From an archaeon RBG_16_50_20 (GTDB lineage Archaea > Thermoproteota > Bathyarchaeia > 40CM-2-53-6), in assembly GCA_001768965.1 (NCBI GenBank), contig MEMY01000070.1, forward strand, positions 346-7,883: a DNA stretch of 7,538 nucleotides, given 5' to 3'. Every line of letters begins with the position of its first letter. Positions within the stretch are counted from its first letter, which is position 1. The translations under genes and the position numbers were made by a program. Positions 6,748 through 7,538 of the stretch are shown here, piece by piece. The notes below the pieces were generated by a model. It ran no database searches. It had not been told where the DNA came from and worked only from the letters and a program-made list of their open reading frames with translations.

Positions 6748-6781
6748 CCAGATTGACCTCTTGATTCGCAAGAGGAGCTGG
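6748..6781. other. Two-tier hairpin in leader of dehydrogenase-like gene
   Basis: CCTCTTG (6757-6763) and CAAGAGG (6769-6775) form a perfect 7-base stem around a 5-base loop. CCAG (6748-6751) and CTGG (6778-6781) add an outer 4-base stem across a small internal loop. It is not followed by a T-run, so it is not a classic terminator. It could fold in a leader RNA if transcription starts upstream, or be a protein-binding dyad. Confidence 0.35.
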
Positions 6782-6825
6782 GATTTCTCCAAGAGTCTAG
6801 GTCGAGACAAATCGCGAGAACTACA

Positions 6826-6857
6826 CCGATACGTTATGTATGACAGCCCGATACGTT
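6826..6857. repeat. Ten-base direct repeat before dehydrogenase start
   Basis: CCGATACGTT occurs at 6826-6835 and again at 6848-6857, 22 bases apart start to start, or about two helical turns. The second copy ends 16 bases before the TTG start at 6874. This placement would suit a repressor or autoregulator overlapping the promoter. No match to a known operator is recognised. Confidence 0.35.
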
Positions 6858-6873
6858 CGCGCCGGCGTACCTG

Positions 6874-7538
6874 TTGAAGTTCTCGATCATTGGTGCAGGT
6901 GGCGTAGGACAAGTCATCATTACGCATTTGGCCAAAACAGGGGCGAATGTGAAGATAGGTGACATCGATCGGGCTCGACTTCGTGAAATCAGTAGACTCC
7001 CATTGGGGGAAATCTCAACCTCAAAATTGGATGCAAGCAAACCCGAGATGGTTAGGAAATTCATCAAAGGGACGAATGTCGTGATCAACTCGTCGAATCC
7101 GCGGTTCAACTTGCTCATTATGAGGCAGGCGCTCAGGGCGGGAATTCACTACATAGACCTCGCAGGTTACCCCTCGGAACAGATGAAACAAGACTCAGCA
7201 TGGAAGAAGGCCGGGCTCGTCGCCATACTGGGGATGGGCGAGGATCCAGGGCTGTCAAACATAATGGCAAGGCGGGCCGTGGACATGCTCGACCGGGTAA
7301 GCGAGATCCGCATCCGAGACGGGGAGACCTCAACAAGCGAGACCTATCCCTTCGTCGCTCTCTTCGCACCTGACGTTTTCCTCGAGGAAGCCGTTTCCCC
7401 CGCGCGCCACTTCGAGGACGGAGAAGTGAAGACGACCTCTGCGATGTATGGCAGGGAGATCTACCGGTTCCCGGGTCCAATAGGTGAGGTTCCCGTCTAT
7501 GGCATGGACCACGAGGAAGTTCACACCTTGCCTCAATA
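6874..7538 (+). CDS. Saccharopine-dehydrogenase-like NAD(P) oxidoreductase, 3' truncated
   Basis: 221 codons are present and the gene runs off the right edge. The N-terminus is a Rossmann nucleotide-binding fold: GAGGVG at residues 7-12, an acidic beta-2 end (D30 and D32 in GDIDRAR), VVINSSNP at 69-76 and AGIHYIDLAG at 89-98, followed by LGMGEDPGLSN at 119-129. This order is typical of the saccharopine dehydrogenase/reductase family (COG1748-like), whose members oxidise or reduce secondary-amine adducts of amino acids or act on related substrates such as carboxynorspermidine. The specific substrate is not known; the acidic beta-2 residues hint at NAD rather than NADP. The start is TTG 6874: the frame is closed upstream at 6841-6843 and has no ATG or GTG, and there is no Shine-Dalgarno, so a leaderless message is likely. 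It is divergent from two aminotransferases, which suggests joint work on an amino-acid substrate. Confidence 0.85.
   Translation, partial: MKFSIIGAGGVGQVIITHLAKTGANVKIGDIDRARLREISRLPLGEISTSKLDASKPEMVRKFIKGTNVVINSSNPRFNLLIMRQALRAGIHYIDLAGYPSEQMKQDSAWKKAGLVAILGMGEDPGLSNIMARRAVDMLDRVSEIRIRDGETSTSETYPFVALFAPDVFLEEAVSPARHFEDGEVKTTSAMYGREIYRFPGPIGEVPVYGMDHEEVHTLPQ

Larger units (their letters stand above)
6513..6873. other. Divergent control region, partly AT-rich and repeat-laden
   Basis: These 361 bases separate the aminotransferase operon from the dehydrogenase-like gene. From about 6541 to 6700 the DNA is strikingly AT-rich compared with the flanking genes and holds a 12-base palindrome, an imperfect 20-base-period repeat and a cluster of ATTGAA/TTCAAT hexamers. 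From 6700 to 6873 composition returns to normal and there is a two-tier hairpin (6748-6781) and a 10-base direct repeat (6826-6857). Open frames exist on both strands (66 codons on minus at 6521-6721, 61 codons on plus at 6692-6877), but neither encodes a recognisable protein. I see no tRNA or other known RNA. Confidence 0.6.

Noticed and set aside
6692..6877. A 61-codon plus-strand frame starting at a TTG and ending on TGA that overlaps the dehydrogenase TTG
   Set aside because: It has a weak start, no ribosome site, an arginine-rich composition unlike a folded protein, and overlaps the control repeats. Overlap of its stop with the next start is suggestive of coupling but not enough.
6836..6877. 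A 13-codon ATG leader frame ending at the dehydrogenase start
   Set aside because: It is too short to judge, has no Shine-Dalgarno and no run of any one amino acid that would indicate attenuation.

Overview
The window carries seven protein-coding genes, two of them cut by its edges, with no RNA gene, transposon or CRISPR array visible. Base composition is roughly balanced in the genes and clearly AT-rich in one intergenic region. Five of the six genes whose start lies in the window appear to begin with TTG or GTG rather than ATG, and most lack a convincing Shine-Dalgarno sequence. That pattern, possible TATA-like boxes about 26 bases upstream of two starts, and the mixture of crotonase, class III aminotransferase and saccharopine-dehydrogenase-like genes suggest an uncultured archaeon, perhaps of the TACK group. 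This is inference; a bacterium such as a Chloroflexota member is not excluded.

Layout. Bases 1-723 (+) hold the C-terminal part of a ferritin-like / R2-like carboxylate-bridged diiron protein. It converges on a minus-strand pair of crotonase-superfamily genes 13 bases apart. The upstream one (1626-2399) has both glutamates of a true enoyl-CoA hydratase. The downstream one (809-1612) has lost both and carries the aspartate of PaaG-type isomerases. A 115-base divergent spacer with an inverted repeat separates them from a 388-residue MFS permease (2515-3681, +), which ends 14 bases from the tail of the next minus-strand operon. That operon encodes two diverged paralogous PLP enzymes of the glutamate-1-semialdehyde aminomutase-like class III family (6512 to 5118, then 5060 to 3696). 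A 361-base, partly AT-rich, repeat-laden divergent region (6513-6873) separates it from the start of a saccharopine-dehydrogenase-like oxidoreductase (6874 to the right edge, +).

Working together. No heme-biosynthesis gene is visible, so the HemL-like pair more probably acts on an amino acid or amine. The two aminotransferases and the divergent dehydrogenase share a candidate control region and could form an amino-acid conversion module. The crotonase pair handles acyl-CoA intermediates, and the permease may move a substrate or product. A link between the aminotransferase/dehydrogenase module and the crotonases is plausible only from proximity. The most interesting features are the aminotransferase pair with unequal active-site loops, the unusually structured control region at 6513-6873, and the diiron protein next to a PaaG-like isomerase.
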